Made by a program: the position numbers and the translations under genes. A DNA stretch of 64,000 nucleotides. It comes from Agrostemma githago (lineage: Eukaryota; Streptophyta; Magnoliopsida; Caryophyllales; Caryophyllaceae). The notes below the pieces were generated by a model. The model had not been told where the DNA came from. It worked only from the letters and a program-made list of their open reading frames with translations, and made no database searches. The stretch is taken from contig OY288247.1 in NCBI GenBank assembly GCA_958450325.1, forward strand, positions 55,741,701-55,805,700, read 5' to 3'. Of this stretch, positions 35,236-46,760 are shown piece by piece (positions within the stretch are counted from its first letter, which is position 1; the number at the start of each line of letters is the position of its first letter).

Positions 35236-37802
35236 TGTAGACACCCACATTTTGCCTGCTAGTGTCTATAGCAGTTTCCGACAAAACACCCGATGATGAT
35301 CGGACGCAAACGTGACTTAGTACACTCGAACATGGGCTCGGAATCAATAATATCCGAAGTGGACATTTAGCGGAGTACAAATCTCTCAAAACCAACCTCA
35401 AATTCAGGCCCAGTAGGTCGTTCCGAGTAAAATAAGACTAATTTGAGCCAAAACCGAGACCGAAAATAAAACCCGTCTTTTGGCGACCGGGTTAAAACCC
35501 GGTCAAAGACTAATCCGTCCTCAAAATCAGCATAGAGAGCTTCTAGAAGCTGGCACGCAAGCACAAAATTCAAAAAAATCAAGAGTCAACTATTTCCTAA
35601 AATGACTCGATTCCCTTGATCCACTCGATCGAGTGGATTGACCCACTAGGTCGAGTGGAGCCTCATAAACCGGAACAGACCCATTTTCAAAGGCACTCGA
35701 TCGAGTGCACTAGGGCCACTCAATCGAGTGACCCTAGGTCGTGGGGTATTCTCTATAAATACCCCCTCAAACCCTTTGCATTTTCAGTTTTGTTGAATGC
35801 AATCATACCCTACATTTCTACCCTAATTCACCTATACTCTCTACACTACAACCCTAAGCAATGCTACACAAAAAACCGAGCCATTTGTCCCTCGAAAAAA
35901 CCGACAAATCCACACACACACACATACACCATAACTTACATACATCCTCAATATTCCCGCGTTCCCGTCGCTATTACCAGTCCATTGCCGAGGTCTTCCT
36001 AAGCATGTATGTTGAGGGTGTCATAAACCCCGTCTCAATCTTTACTATCTCAATTCATTTTACGTACATTTTTGTACTTTGTATTATAATCGTATTACTA
36101 ACTACTAACACTAACGTTAACATTTAATTTTATCGTTTACTAACTTTTATCTTTTCGTTACTAACAATTAATACCATGTATATATATAATAGTACTAAAA
36201 TACGGATCCTAACCCGTTTGACTATGACGCCTATCCAAAGTCCGTTAATCCCTTTACGAGCAACGGCAGAGGTGGAACCCTTTCGAGGAGGGCCGCCCCA
36301 ATGTACTCAAGGGCGTAACGAGATCGTGGTTGTTCATAGTTGAACGCATAGGACTCCATTTCTAAGATTAGTGCGAGATCCGTTAATGCAAAAACCGACA
36401 TCACATAATCCGTTAGAATTAGTATCGATGTCGTAACGCGGAGGACTACAATTTTGTCACTAATCAAACCTTTTCAATTCCATAATAATACATTTTCGTA
36501 AAATCCCGATGACGGTCTCATAATCGTACAATACACGATCATGACGCTGAAAGCCGAGTTGAATTTTAATAATGCAATATTTTCATTTAACTCAGTCAAC
36601 CATCGACTTTAAAACATAAAAACAAAACGAGGCATGCCTCGTACAGGGGGCACTCGACCGAGTGTCATGAGCCACTCGATCGAGTAGCACCCCAAAAACT
36701 GGGCAGTAGCTACTTCGAGTATGCACTCGATCGAGTCCATACCATGACTCGATCGAGTGGGTCCTGTAGCCCAGAAAACCAAAAGCTTTAATGCATCATT
36801 CGAGCCTCGTCTTTTTTTTACGACTTTAGTCGTCACGTGTAAAGTCAATCACGTGATCCTAATTTTCAAAACCCATGCATATCACTACACTTAAAACGAC
36901 TTTGATCAATTGTCCTTCACTATTAGTCTTGTGTCGACGACTCTAGAGTCGTATCCGATACGTGACTAGTTTGGACGCCAACATTTCGAGTTGATAAGTC
37001 GGGACAAGGCATCGAGGTTCGGGATCGGGCTAGCACCACGCCTAAGTCCCATACCTCCGTCCTTTGATTAATACGCAATATAATGCGTAATTAATCAAAA
37101 TTCGTCCGTTTACACGATTTACGGTCTAATTCGTATTTGTTGCATACAGGTCCGTTTCTAGTCTTTTTTTTTTGTTTATATTTATGTCATTTATTCCGTT
37201 TTTTTATTGTTTATTCGTCATTTTGTATTGGCCGGGTTGTATTTCCGCCCGTGTATATTGTATTTATTTACGAGTTTTATTTATTTTGATGTTTATCGCT
37301 TCATAAATGAACCTCGCATGTTAAACAACTTCGACCATAATTAGATGCATTAAATGACGTAGTTAACCTATAACTCGCATGTTTAGCTTGAAAACGCTGT
37401 TTGCATATCATTTAGTCGTTTTACCATTGTGCGGGCGATGTTGGGTGTCCTTCGTGGGCTTCCCGACACGTACCCTCACCCCTTACTCAGAACCTCGGTT
37501 TCCGGATGCCCGAAACTGTTGGCGCACGAGAGTCATTCTTTACACGATACCGGTGTAGATGGTATCGGTATCGCAATGCAAAGGGACGAGCCCCATAAAC
37601 TCTGAAATCGAAATGGGCCGTACTTTGTGTACGATCCATGATGACATAGAGTGGGCTCGAATGGTTCTGAATTACCACAAATTTGGTGGCGACTCCAACT
37701 TTGACTTAAATTTTGAACCCGGGAACAATCTTACCACGAGATTCATTCGCCTACCCAAACCCGCGCGTGGCCGCGTCGGGGTGGATCTACGTCATGTCCA
37801 CA
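35236..37802 (+). repeat. 3' LTR of element B
   Basis: Starts TGTAGACACCCACA and ends GTCCACA. Palindrome clusters lie at 35620-35741 and 36650-36766; TATA box at 35754-35761. A deletion of about 43 bp relative to the 5' LTR lies near 37422. Confidence 0.93.
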
Positions 37803-38587
37803 CCATGACGGACTACTTCTCCAAGTGGATAGAAGCAGAAGCATTCCCTCAGGTGACTGAAAAACAAGTTATATCCTTCATAAAATGTAACATTATCTGC
37901 AGGTTTGGCACTCCCTCAGAGATCATCTGCGACAACGGATCCCAGTTTATTGGCAACAAGATGGAGGCCTACTGCGCCAGGTGGAACATCATACTAAGCA
38001 AGTCTACCCCCAGAAACCCTCAGTCTAATGGTTAGGCGGAGTCTAGCAACAAAATTGTGATAGACAACCTGAAGAGAAGACTGGAGGAGGCAGGGGGCAG
38101 ATGGGCAGAGGAACTCCCCTTGGTGCTATGGGCTGATAGAACTACACCCAAGGTGGCTACAGGGCAAACGCCTTTCAGCTTGGTCTTTGGTGCTGAAGCT
38201 GTCATCCCTTCAGAAGTGAGAGTGTCTACCCACAGATACGGCTGCATAACAGAAGAAAGGAACCAGGTGGAGATGGCAAGCATCTTGGATACTATAGACG
38301 AGTTTAGGACTGATGCTCAAGTAAGGATGGCTTCCTACAAACAAACAGTCGCCAGAAGCTACAACAGGAATGTTAGAGTAAGAGTCCTGCAGGAAGGAGA
38401 CCTAGTCCTCAGGAAAGTCTTCCAGAACACCAGGAACCAACGAGCACGAAAATTTGCCTACAATTGGGAGGGGCCCTACCAAATAGAGAAAGTAGTTGGG
38501 AATGGAGCCTACCGACTTATGACCATGGATGGGAAGAGCATTCAAAAACCTTGGAACATCGTACACCTGAAGAAATACTTCTTTTAA
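37803..38587 (+). pseudogene. Integrase C-terminal part of element A
   Basis: Continues the core split by element B: MTDYFSKWIEAEAFPQ, then IICDNGSQF with the second catalytic Asp and AESSNK with the Glu. A TAG at 38034 replaces a residue just before that Glu. The C-terminal domain (VLQEGDLVLRKVFQN, NWEGPYQIEKVVGNGAYRL) and the end IVHLKKYFF complete the frame, which stops at 38585-38587. Confidence 0.9.
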
Positions 38588-39330
38588 AGGGGCTACAGCC
38601 ACCAGCAATCTGGGCCACTGCCGTCAGAAACAACGGGCTACAGCCGCCAGAAACATGGCATCTATTTTGCCAGGTGCACCTCCACCAGAACCCAGGTTTG
38701 AGCTTATCAAAACCCGCAAACATATATTTAAATTTTCCAGAAATTCTTCTGTCTGCTTTGCTTTCTTTTCGCAAAATCTAAAATCTCCCTCGCATATTTG
38801 AAAACGGATAAAATTTTGATTACTTTTTCAAAATTCGATTTTCTTATGGCACATATTTTCAAAAGTTGATTTCTCCCTTCACATATTTTCGAAATTCAAT
38901 TTTTTCCGCATATGTCTTTAAATATTTGCATTCTCCGTCTTTGCCAAATTTTATCAGTTTTCTCAACATTAGAGCTGGTGACTAAATCTGGTTGAGTGCA
39001 CAGCTTTTACAGAGGCGTGTGTCTTGTGACTAAGTGCCTACAACCGGGACATTACAGTCTCCTGCACCACTTAGCACCCACGCAAAGCGTGGCACCTCCG
39101 ACTGAGTGGGCGAACTAAACCCCAGGCCATCACTATATCAAAGGTCGACCATACAAACATAAGGCATGCATACAACAGAAGGTAGTCAGACAAAACTACA
39201 ACAAACGATTACAGTAAAAAATAAACAGTCATAATCAACAGTCGAATACAAAGTACCACAAAGTATTCAAACAAATGCGTTGCCCCTTTGGCAAAAGTAA
39301 AGAAAATTCAGAATACGAAGTTTGAAAGTA
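38588..39330 (+). other. Non-coding region of element A after pol
   Basis: No gene seen. Repeated TTTTCAAAATTC-like stretches occur at about 38810-38930. Confidence 0.4.
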
Positions 39331-39389
39331 AAAATTGTTTTCTGTGCCACACAGGACGACAAACAGATTCAACAGACGAAAAGAAAGGA

Positions 39390-41305
39390 GCCTAGACACC
39401 AGCCCCTTCTGGGGACAAAGAGGCGGGAGGTTCCACGACAGTGGGAGTAATAGCATGCTCCTGGTCAGCTTCATCAACCTTCTCAGTCCTCTGATCTGAG
39501 GGGAGGGAAGCAGCTGACTCACCCACAACTTCCCCCTCCTCGTCAGCAAGAAGATCCAAGTCAGGTGCCACAGGAAACTGCTCCGCCAATTCTTCTTTCT
39601 CGGCTGATAAATCCCATGATTCATGTTCTCCCTTCGAGTAGGCCTCCATCATCTCCACCCGAGTTTGCAGAGACGCCCAACTGAGAGCATCCATCAAGAT
39701 TCACTTCAATTTAGTGTTCTTCTCCCTTAGAGAAGAATTGGCTTCCTGAACCCGAGATAGTTCACCCACCACAACCTCACGACGGCTCTTTTCCTGTGTC
39801 AGCAACCTCCTGGCCTACTCTAGCTCCCCCTTCAAATTGGAGACCTCCTCTTTGGCTCTGTCAACCGTGCTCCGCAAACCGTCCCTTTGATCCCTAAGGA
39901 AGTCCACCTCGTTTTTCAGCCGAGGCACAACATTGCGCAGATATATTCCCAATTGCAAAAACTAGGCAAGATCTAAGCAAGTCAGGGTACAGTCAGGAAA
40001 ATCACGACCAACAATAGGCAAGGGGAGAAGTACCTCAAAAGCCTGCCCTGTTAACAAGTCAGTCAACTCCCCCAAAGAACTCCTGTCCATAGCATTCTCA
40101 GGACGAGGAAATAGCAGTTGATCCAAAGCCTCCCATTCCTCCGGAGATTTGAGGAAACCAAAATCGCTGGGGAACTTAAGTGTTAACTCAGGAGACGCGT
40201 TGTCTGTTGACTGGGGATGGAGTCAGTGGTAGGAGCAGAAGTGTCAACCACCGGGGATTTTCCAACAGAGATATCTCCAGAAAGTGGAGAGGAGGCACGT
40301 TTCTTTTGGCTCCAGAAGAAGCAGAGGGAGTTGAGCTGGATTGCCCCTGGGACAAGGAGCCGGAGGCCGCTTTCTTCCTCCGGGAAGCAATTAGTCGATC
40401 CAAAGACATGCGAGGCTTAGGATTCCATGAAGAAAAAAAAAACAAAAAGACAAACCTCAAATCACGGTAAAAGCGTAGTACCCCAGCCAGACGAAAAAAC
40501 AAAACATAACTGGAGACATGAGGTCAGCAGAATCTTCCCCTGAAGAAGAAGGCGAGAGAGGATTCTTCCCAAGAGGATTCACCAGGTGATGGAAAGATCG
40601 AAACTCAGATCCCAAACCAAAGAGGCGAGCCGAGGAATCCGGATCTTCAAAATCAAAGTCAGGCTCTTCCAAGTCTACACCACGATATCAGTAAAAGGAG
40701 TGAGCATGCAGCAAAAATCCAGAGATAAAGAGAGTACTAATACCTTCAACAGGCTTCCAAGGAGAGAAGAGATAGCTGGCAGCATGAGGGGAGATACTAT
40801 CAATCTTCACAAAAATAAGATACCGATACCAATTGGCGTCTGGAGGGTTGGCGGGAAAAGAAATGCAGGATTCCCTACCCTCCTGCAGACGAAGGGTCAC
40901 CAGGCCATTCCCAACAGATCTGGCCCGGTAGATAGCAGAGACATCACCCAAGGTAATGCCTCTTTGGTATCGATGGTTCATAGCACAGAAACATAACAGG
41001 AGACACCACGCATGCGACATCAGTTGGCAGGGGGCAAGGTGATGGAAGGACAGAAAATCACGAATCAGCGTGGGAATGGGAAACCTAAGGCCTAAACGGA
41101 AGGGATAAGCGTAGAGGCAAGTCCATCCGGGACGGAGAAAGTCCGCCTTCTGATCACGAAGGGGAACGTGAATGGTTACACTCTCATGAAAGCCAAAAAC
41201 CTCTCTGATGGCAGGAAGATCTCTTTCAGTATAGCAAGAGTCACACGAGTGGGGAGGACTAAGGGTAAGTGTTGGGGATTTCGAGCGATCAAACTTGAGA
41301 GCCAA
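39390..41305 (-). pseudogene. Antisense gene of element A, putative gypsy-type transposon (Transposase_28-like)
   Basis: The first minus-strand exon (from about 41305 to 40740) contains LRPGWTCLYAYPFRLGLRFP and FLSFHHLAPCQLMSHAWCLL, the profile of the plant family filed as putative gypsy-type transposon (PF04195). A GT donor (GTATTAG) near 40741 and an AG acceptor near 40684 suggest an intron; the next coding block reads DLEEPDFDFEDPDSSARLFG. Another GT-AG intron may separate this from the block with MSLDRLIASRRKKAASG near 40410. Further pieces reach about 39390. Frames change between blocks, so the copy is probably broken. Function unknown; it opposes the element's transcription. Confidence 0.6.
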
Positions 41306-41640
41306 GGAAATAAAACAAGCAGGAAAGGAAGGAAATCACTACGAGGAAGAGAATCACCTGAAAATCGGGACGAAAAACTTATCACCGCAGCAACAATGAG
41401 CAAAAGAAATGAGGGGTGTCTTTTTGAATTTTGGAAGATGAGGAAAGAGTAATTGGGGTAAGAAGGGGTATAAGGTAATTGGGAAAGGTGAGTTGAAAAG
41501 ACAAGTAATGATGAAGGGAGTGGAGCAAGAGCATTAATTTGGCAGTTAGAGGCATCAGTTTTTGAAAGGCAGTGGATTGATCGACACCAGAAGTTATCTG
41601 CAGAAGAACGAAAGTTCCCGCCTAAAAAGAGTTTAGTCGG

Positions 41641-41655
41641 AAATTTGGGGGCATT
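41641..41655 (+). other. Polypurine tract region of element A
   Basis: AAATTTGGGGGCATT directly before the 3' LTR start TGTTCG. Confidence 0.65.
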
Positions 41656-42406
41656 TGTTCGTGCCAAAAATTTGCGCCCCAGGAGTACCACGTGGCAAAA
41701 TACGAGTGGACAGTCAAAAAGTCAAAAGTCAAAGTCAAAGACTAAAAGACGGAAGTCAAATACTCAGAAGACATCAAGTCAAACAAAGCCGAGACGATAC
41801 ACAATAATGGGCCAAGTAAAGCATGAAGTAAAACAGTGGGCCACTTAATCAAGAAGGCCCAACACATGGAAGATGAAATCTAGCCCACGCCAAGAAGGAG
41901 GCAACAACCCCCCCTACAAACCAGGAAACCCTCCTGCAGACCAGGAGAGAATCCAGGAGGAGAAGGTAACGTCTGAGGGAGAGTTAAAGGATGAGATCTC
42001 AGGCAATTAAGAGGGAATTAAATGTCTAGATTCTGGAGGAGAGAGAGGTAACAGTTAGCAACAATATAAAAGGCAAGAAGAGGAAGAAAGATGGATCATC
42101 CGAACATGCTCATTCCAAGCTCACATACCCACAATCAATCAAAGTCAGAATTATAGTAAAATTGTTTGTATTTGTATTCTCTTCTTCACCTCTTCTAGTT
42201 CATAGTATAATTTTGGCGGGATTCCGACTACCCCCGCGGTTTTTCCCACATCGGGTTTCCGCGTCACCAAAACTTTGTGTGTGTTCCTTTTCTTCTTCGT
42301 TGTTTTCGTTCGCTAGAAACGATTCGATTTCGTCATCCATAATTATAGGACGATCGCTTCGACCCGCAACCGATATCATAGACCCGGTAAATTTTTTACC
42401 AAAACA
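41656..42406 (+). repeat. 3' LTR of retrotransposon A
   Basis: Starts TGTTCGTGCC and ends CCAAAACA, followed by the target duplication ACTAC. TATA box at 42065-42072. Differs from the 5' LTR at about 22 positions in 750 (hand count). Confidence 0.93.
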
Positions 42407-42411
42407 ACTAC

Positions 42412-42624
42412 CAATGAAGATATCGAAGACCTTTAAATATAAAGAAGCAAACGACATGTAGATTTAATTTTAAGTTAATTAATGTTTTGAAAGAACAAAT
42501 TTTTCCCTATTTCGTGTTTTTATTTTTTTATTTTTGTTTAATCTGGCTGATGAACTAATTTTTTTTTATTTCATGTTGCATAAAATTTGGTTGAATTTTT
42601 TGAAAGATACAAAATGCTGGAAAG

Positions 42625-42659
<35 letters not shown>

Positions 42660-42783
42660 AATGTATATGCAGGAGCAGAAGAACCCGAAAGCATAGAAGA
42701 ATCTTGGTTGCACAAACTTAATGAATGCATTGCAGGCAATCAACAAAAATGGAAATACAATTGGCAGAATATCATATTATAAG
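42412..42783 (+). pseudogene. 3' part of the RPA-like gene
   Basis: Directly after the right target duplication the reading frame interrupted at 4770 continues with NEDIEDL and a TAA at 42434-42436. A possible further exon at 42672-42783 follows an AG acceptor (TATATGCAG) and reads AEEPESIEESWLHKLNEC and on to ATTATAA; whether it belonged to the coding sequence or the 3' UTR is unclear. Transcription from the 5' part would have to cross 37.6 kb. Confidence 0.65.
42624..42659. repeat. TA/TG dinucleotide microsatellite
   Basis: About seven TA units followed by eleven TG units, in the presumed last intron or 3' region of the RPA-like gene. Confidence 0.9.
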
Positions 42784-42989
42784 TGTAGCAACTTTTTCCT
42801 GTATTGTTTGGTTGATTTTTTGTAAGTGCAAGAGATGTAGTACTTCCTATATACAAATTGAGCTACTATAATGTATTAATAGCGCATAAAACGCTGCCAC
42901 CTTAATAAATACTCCAAGGACTATTGATTCCAATTTTATTATCTACTGTAATCTTTTAAATATTATCTGAAATCAACACATCAAATATC

Positions 42990-43735
42990 ACTATTCATTG
43001 GGTGGTGACCCTCAGGCCACTAATTTTCAGCATGAGTTATGAATCCATGCCAACACACCACTAAGATTCAAAGCATACACATAAGACGCTTCAATTAGAT
43101 AGATGGACAATTTATTAGTCTGCCCGACTATAAGAGTGAATTCCTCCCAAACTAAAAGTTAGAGAGTTATCACTACAATTAGATGGACAAACTATTGCTC
43201 CTCCCATTCTTGGATCCCTACTATTTGATTAAAATACGACTCATGTATATTGAACATATTGTTGGAATCAAAAGAATGAGGGGTAGTATATTGTGTCTAT
43301 TTATTCTAAGAGCATACTTATGCAATCCAGAATCACTATGGATATGTAGGTTGTATTCTTGCCTCACTGTTGATTTATGGTTGTCTCTCATCATTGTTGT
43401 ATTTACTTTGAGCACCATTACGCTCAAATCAAGATAATATGTCTTAATATGATTGTGTGAAGATCAGATAATCCAATATTTAGATGTATTTCATTAGTTT
43501 AATTATAAATTAAATGTCAATCATAAATGAACTTTAATAACTTATTTAAAGATAAAACAATTAAGTAGAATGACACTTTCAACACCTACCGACATTTTAT
43601 TCTAATTTTAGCCACTGTTATGATGTTCAAAGCAACTATTTCAATAGCATTCAGTTTTTTCATTGCTTAATTCAGCTGTTACTTCTAATTCAAAATATGT
43701 CCAAACAATTTACTAATTACGTTCAATTTGTTTAC
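42990..43735 (+). repeat. Second copy of the RPA-like gene's upstream region
   Basis: Aligned over its whole length with 2390-3125, including the MITE at 43195-43286. The matching coding exons do not follow; similarity ends before the part that would hold the TATA boxes. Confidence 0.8.
43195..43286. mobile_element. MITE, orthologous to the one at 2592-2680
   Basis: Same sequence and same surroundings as the first copy, flanked by TA at 43193-43194 and 43287-43288. The terminal repeats are more eroded here. Confidence 0.82.
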
Positions 43736-43749
43736 ACATCTTTTTTTTG

Positions 43750-43850
43750 TATTTATAGATAAAGTTCTGTATAAGCATAACAGCTTCAACAAGTTTAATA
43801 TATCTTATTTGATAGAATATCACCTACTATCTTCAATATACAGATAAAAT
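43750..43850. repeat. Short dispersed repeat, also at 46885-46985
   Basis: Shared landmarks are GTATAAG, the block TATATCTTATTTGATAGAAT and CTTCAATATACA in the same order, on both sides of the solo LTR. Identity is about 80% by eye. Confidence 0.65.
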
Positions 43851-44237
43851 TCTTTTAATGTCCTCTGATGATTTTTGTTTATAGAGAACTCTAATACAAA
43901 TAGAATTCTAATATACATGGAAAACAAAACGGACAACTTACATAGTACATTCAATGCTGTCAGTTGGCAAAAACTGTTTTCCAGGAAATAACTATACATA
44001 TATCTAAAAAATTTGAGGGAAACACAGTGAAAACATTAAAAAAATAACTAAAAACAAACAACTTTCAAAGTTCTAATGATGAGTATACAGGAAAGTAATC
44101 ATGAGGACAAACAATATTTCATGAGGATATCTTATTTTTGGTATTTAATTCTTTCTGAGTTTATAATTTCAGGGAACAATCATGCAGGGGAAGATATTTG
44201 AAGAACCAATTCAGGGATTTTAATGGAGACATAGAGG

Positions 44238-46755
44238 TGTAGACACCCGCATTTTGCCTGCTAGTGTCTATAGCAGTTCCCGACAAGCACCCGATGATGA
44301 TCGGACGCAAACATGACTTAGTATACTCGGATTTGGACCCAAAATCAATAATATCTGACATGGAATTTTAGCGGAGTGCAAATCTCTCAAAGCCAACCTC
44401 AAATTCAGGCCCAGTGGGTCGTTCCGAGTCAAATAAGACTAATTTGGGCCAAAACCGACACCAAAAATAAATCCCGTCTTTTGGCGACCGGGTCAAAACC
44501 CGGTCAAAGACGAAACCGTCTCATAAATCAGCCAAGTTCAGCTGGCGCACAAATCCAAATTCAAAAAATCAATCAAAACAACAAAATCAATTCTTTCCTA
44601 TTTTGTCTCGATTTGCTTGACCCACTCGATCGAGTGGATTGACCCACTCGGTCGAGTGGAGCGTCATTTACCGGATCAGGCCCATTTTCTAGGACACTCG
44701 ATCGAGTGCACTAGGGCCACTCGATCGAGTGACCCTAGGTCGTGGGGTAAACTCTATAAATACCCCACGCCCCCCACTCATTTACACAGTTTTTTTCACC
44801 CACATTCTACCTACATTTTACCCTACATTCACCTACACTACAAGCCTTAGTAAGCCTAAGCACTACACACAAAAACCGAGCCCTTCGTCCCTCGAAAACC
44901 GACGAATCACCCACCCACACACACACACACACACCATAACTTGCATACATCCTCGATACTCCGACGTCCCGTCACTATTTACGAGTCCATTTCCGAGGTC
45001 CCTACTAAGCATGTATGTTGAGGGTGTCCTAAACCCCATTTCGATTCTTGTTGCTTCCTTTTATTTACGTTTTTTGTATCGTTTATATAATAACTATGCT
45101 AGTATCCTAACACTAACTTTAACATTAACTCTAACATTTCATTTCTCGTATACTAACTTTTACATTTTCGTTACTAACATTATTATACCGCGTATATATA
45201 AACTAGTATCAAAATCCGGTTTTAAATACGTTTGACTATAAATGTCGCCTAAAGTCCGTCTAATCCCTTTACGAGCAACGACGGAGGTGGAGCCCTTTCG
45301 AGGAGCCCCGCCCCAGTGTACTCAAGGGCGTGACGTGATCGCGATTAATAATAGTTGAACGCATTTGATCCCATTTTTATTAGTATGGAACCCGTTGACA
45401 CGAAAACCAACATCACGTAACCCGAAAGGGTTAGTTTCGATGTCGTGACGTAGAGGGATGCATTCCGTTGCTAATTCAAAACTTCTAATATAAACGTTTT
45501 CATAAAATCCCGACAACGGTATTATAATCGTATATACGCACGATTATAGCATCGGAGGTCAAGTTAAATTCAAATCGTGCGATATTTGTATTTAATTTGA
45601 CCGACCGTCGATTTTAAACCCAAAAACGAAACGAGTTGACACTCGTACAGGGACTACTCGACCGAGTACGTAGGCTACTCGATCGAGTAGCGTCCATAAA
45701 TCTGGGCAGACCCCTTTTCGAGGACACACTCGACCGAGTCAGACCATGACTCGACCGAGTGGGCCCTGTAGTCCAGAAAACCGAGAGCCTAAATGCAACA
45801 TTTAAGCCTCGTCTTTTTTTACGACTTTTACTCGACACGTGTAGAGCCAATCACGTGAATCCATTTTTCAAAACTCACGCTTATCACGACACTTTAACGA
45901 CTTTGATCGATTCTTCGACGTGATAAGTCGGGACAAGGCATCGAGGCATAGGATCGGGCTAGCGTCACGCTTAGGTCCTATGTCTCCATCCTTCGTTTAA
46001 TACACAACGCAATGTGTACTTAATCGGGGTTCGTCCATTCACACGATTCTCGGTCTAGTTTGCATACGGGTCCGATCTTATCTTTTTATTATTTATTATT
46101 TCGTTTGTATACCATTTGCATTTTTTTTGTATTGGCCGGGTTGTATTTCCGCCCGTGTAACTTGTATATTATTTACTTTTGAGTTTCGTTTATTTACTTG
46201 CTTATCGCTTTCTAAATGAACCTCGCATGCTAAATCATTTCGACCATAATTAAGATGCATTAAATGACGTAGTTCACATACTATTCACATGCTTAGCCCG
46301 AAAACATTGTTTGCATATCATTTAATCATTTTACTAGCGCGCGCACACGAACACGAACGATGTCTTAGTAGAGGCCGCCATGTACAGGCGGGGTTGGGTG
46401 TCCTTAGTGGGCTTCCCAACACGTACCCTCACCCCTTACTCAGAACCTTGGTTTCCGGATGCCCGAAACCATTGGCGCACGAGAGTCATTCTATATACGA
46501 AAGCCGGTTTAGACGGTATCGGTATTGCAATGCAAAGGGACGAGCCCAATAAACTCTGAAATCGAAGTGGGCTTACTTTGTGTATAGCCCATGACGACAT
46601 AGAGTGGGCTCGTATGGTTCCGAATAACCACAAAATTCGGTGGCGACTCCATTTTGACTTAAATTTCGAACCCGAGAACAATCTCACCACGAGATTCATT
46701 CGCCTACCCAAACCCGCGCGTGGCCGCGTCGGGGTGGACCTACGTCATGTCCACA
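44238..46755 (+). mobile_element. Solo LTR of family B
   Basis: A complete LTR with TGTAGACACCCGC and GTCCACA ends but no internal region, flanked by AGAGG (44233-44237) and AGAGA (46756-46760), a target duplication with one change. Palindrome clusters lie at 44622-44731 and about 45654-45765; TATA box at 44755-44762. It is more diverged from the element B LTRs than these are from each other. Formed by recombination between two LTRs. Confidence 0.92.
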
Positions 46756-46760
46756 AGAGA

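Larger units (their letters stand above)
22243..37802 (+). mobile_element. Element B: Ty3/gypsy retrotransposon, Tat lineage
   Basis: Two LTRs of 2.6 kb flank gag, protease, RT, RNase H, second RNase H, integrase and an antisense gene. It is inserted into the integrase gene of element A. The right border is clean (LTR end TCCACA, then CCATGACGG); the left border lacks the first 14 LTR bases, so a target duplication can no longer be seen. Several in-frame stops and a frameshift in gag and pol mean it no longer encodes a full polyprotein. Confidence 0.92.
4771..42406 (+). mobile_element. Retrotransposon A: Ty3/gypsy, Tat lineage, with three nested insertions
   Basis: Two LTRs of 750 and 751 bp are flanked by a perfect target duplication ACTAC (4766-4770 and 42407-42411). 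Domain order is gag, protease, reverse transcriptase, RNase H, a second (archaeal-type) RNase H, integrase, then an antisense gene. The second RNase H is the mark of the Tat lineage. Without the nested CACTA element, element C and element B it is about 10.9 kb. About 22 differences between its LTRs (near 3%, hand count) suggest a moderately old insertion. Several in-frame stops and a frameshift make it non-autonomous now. Confidence 0.92.

Noticed and set aside
22243..37802. Tentative target duplication CCATG for element B
   Set aside because: CCATG follows the right LTR, but the left junction is deleted, so the duplication cannot be confirmed.
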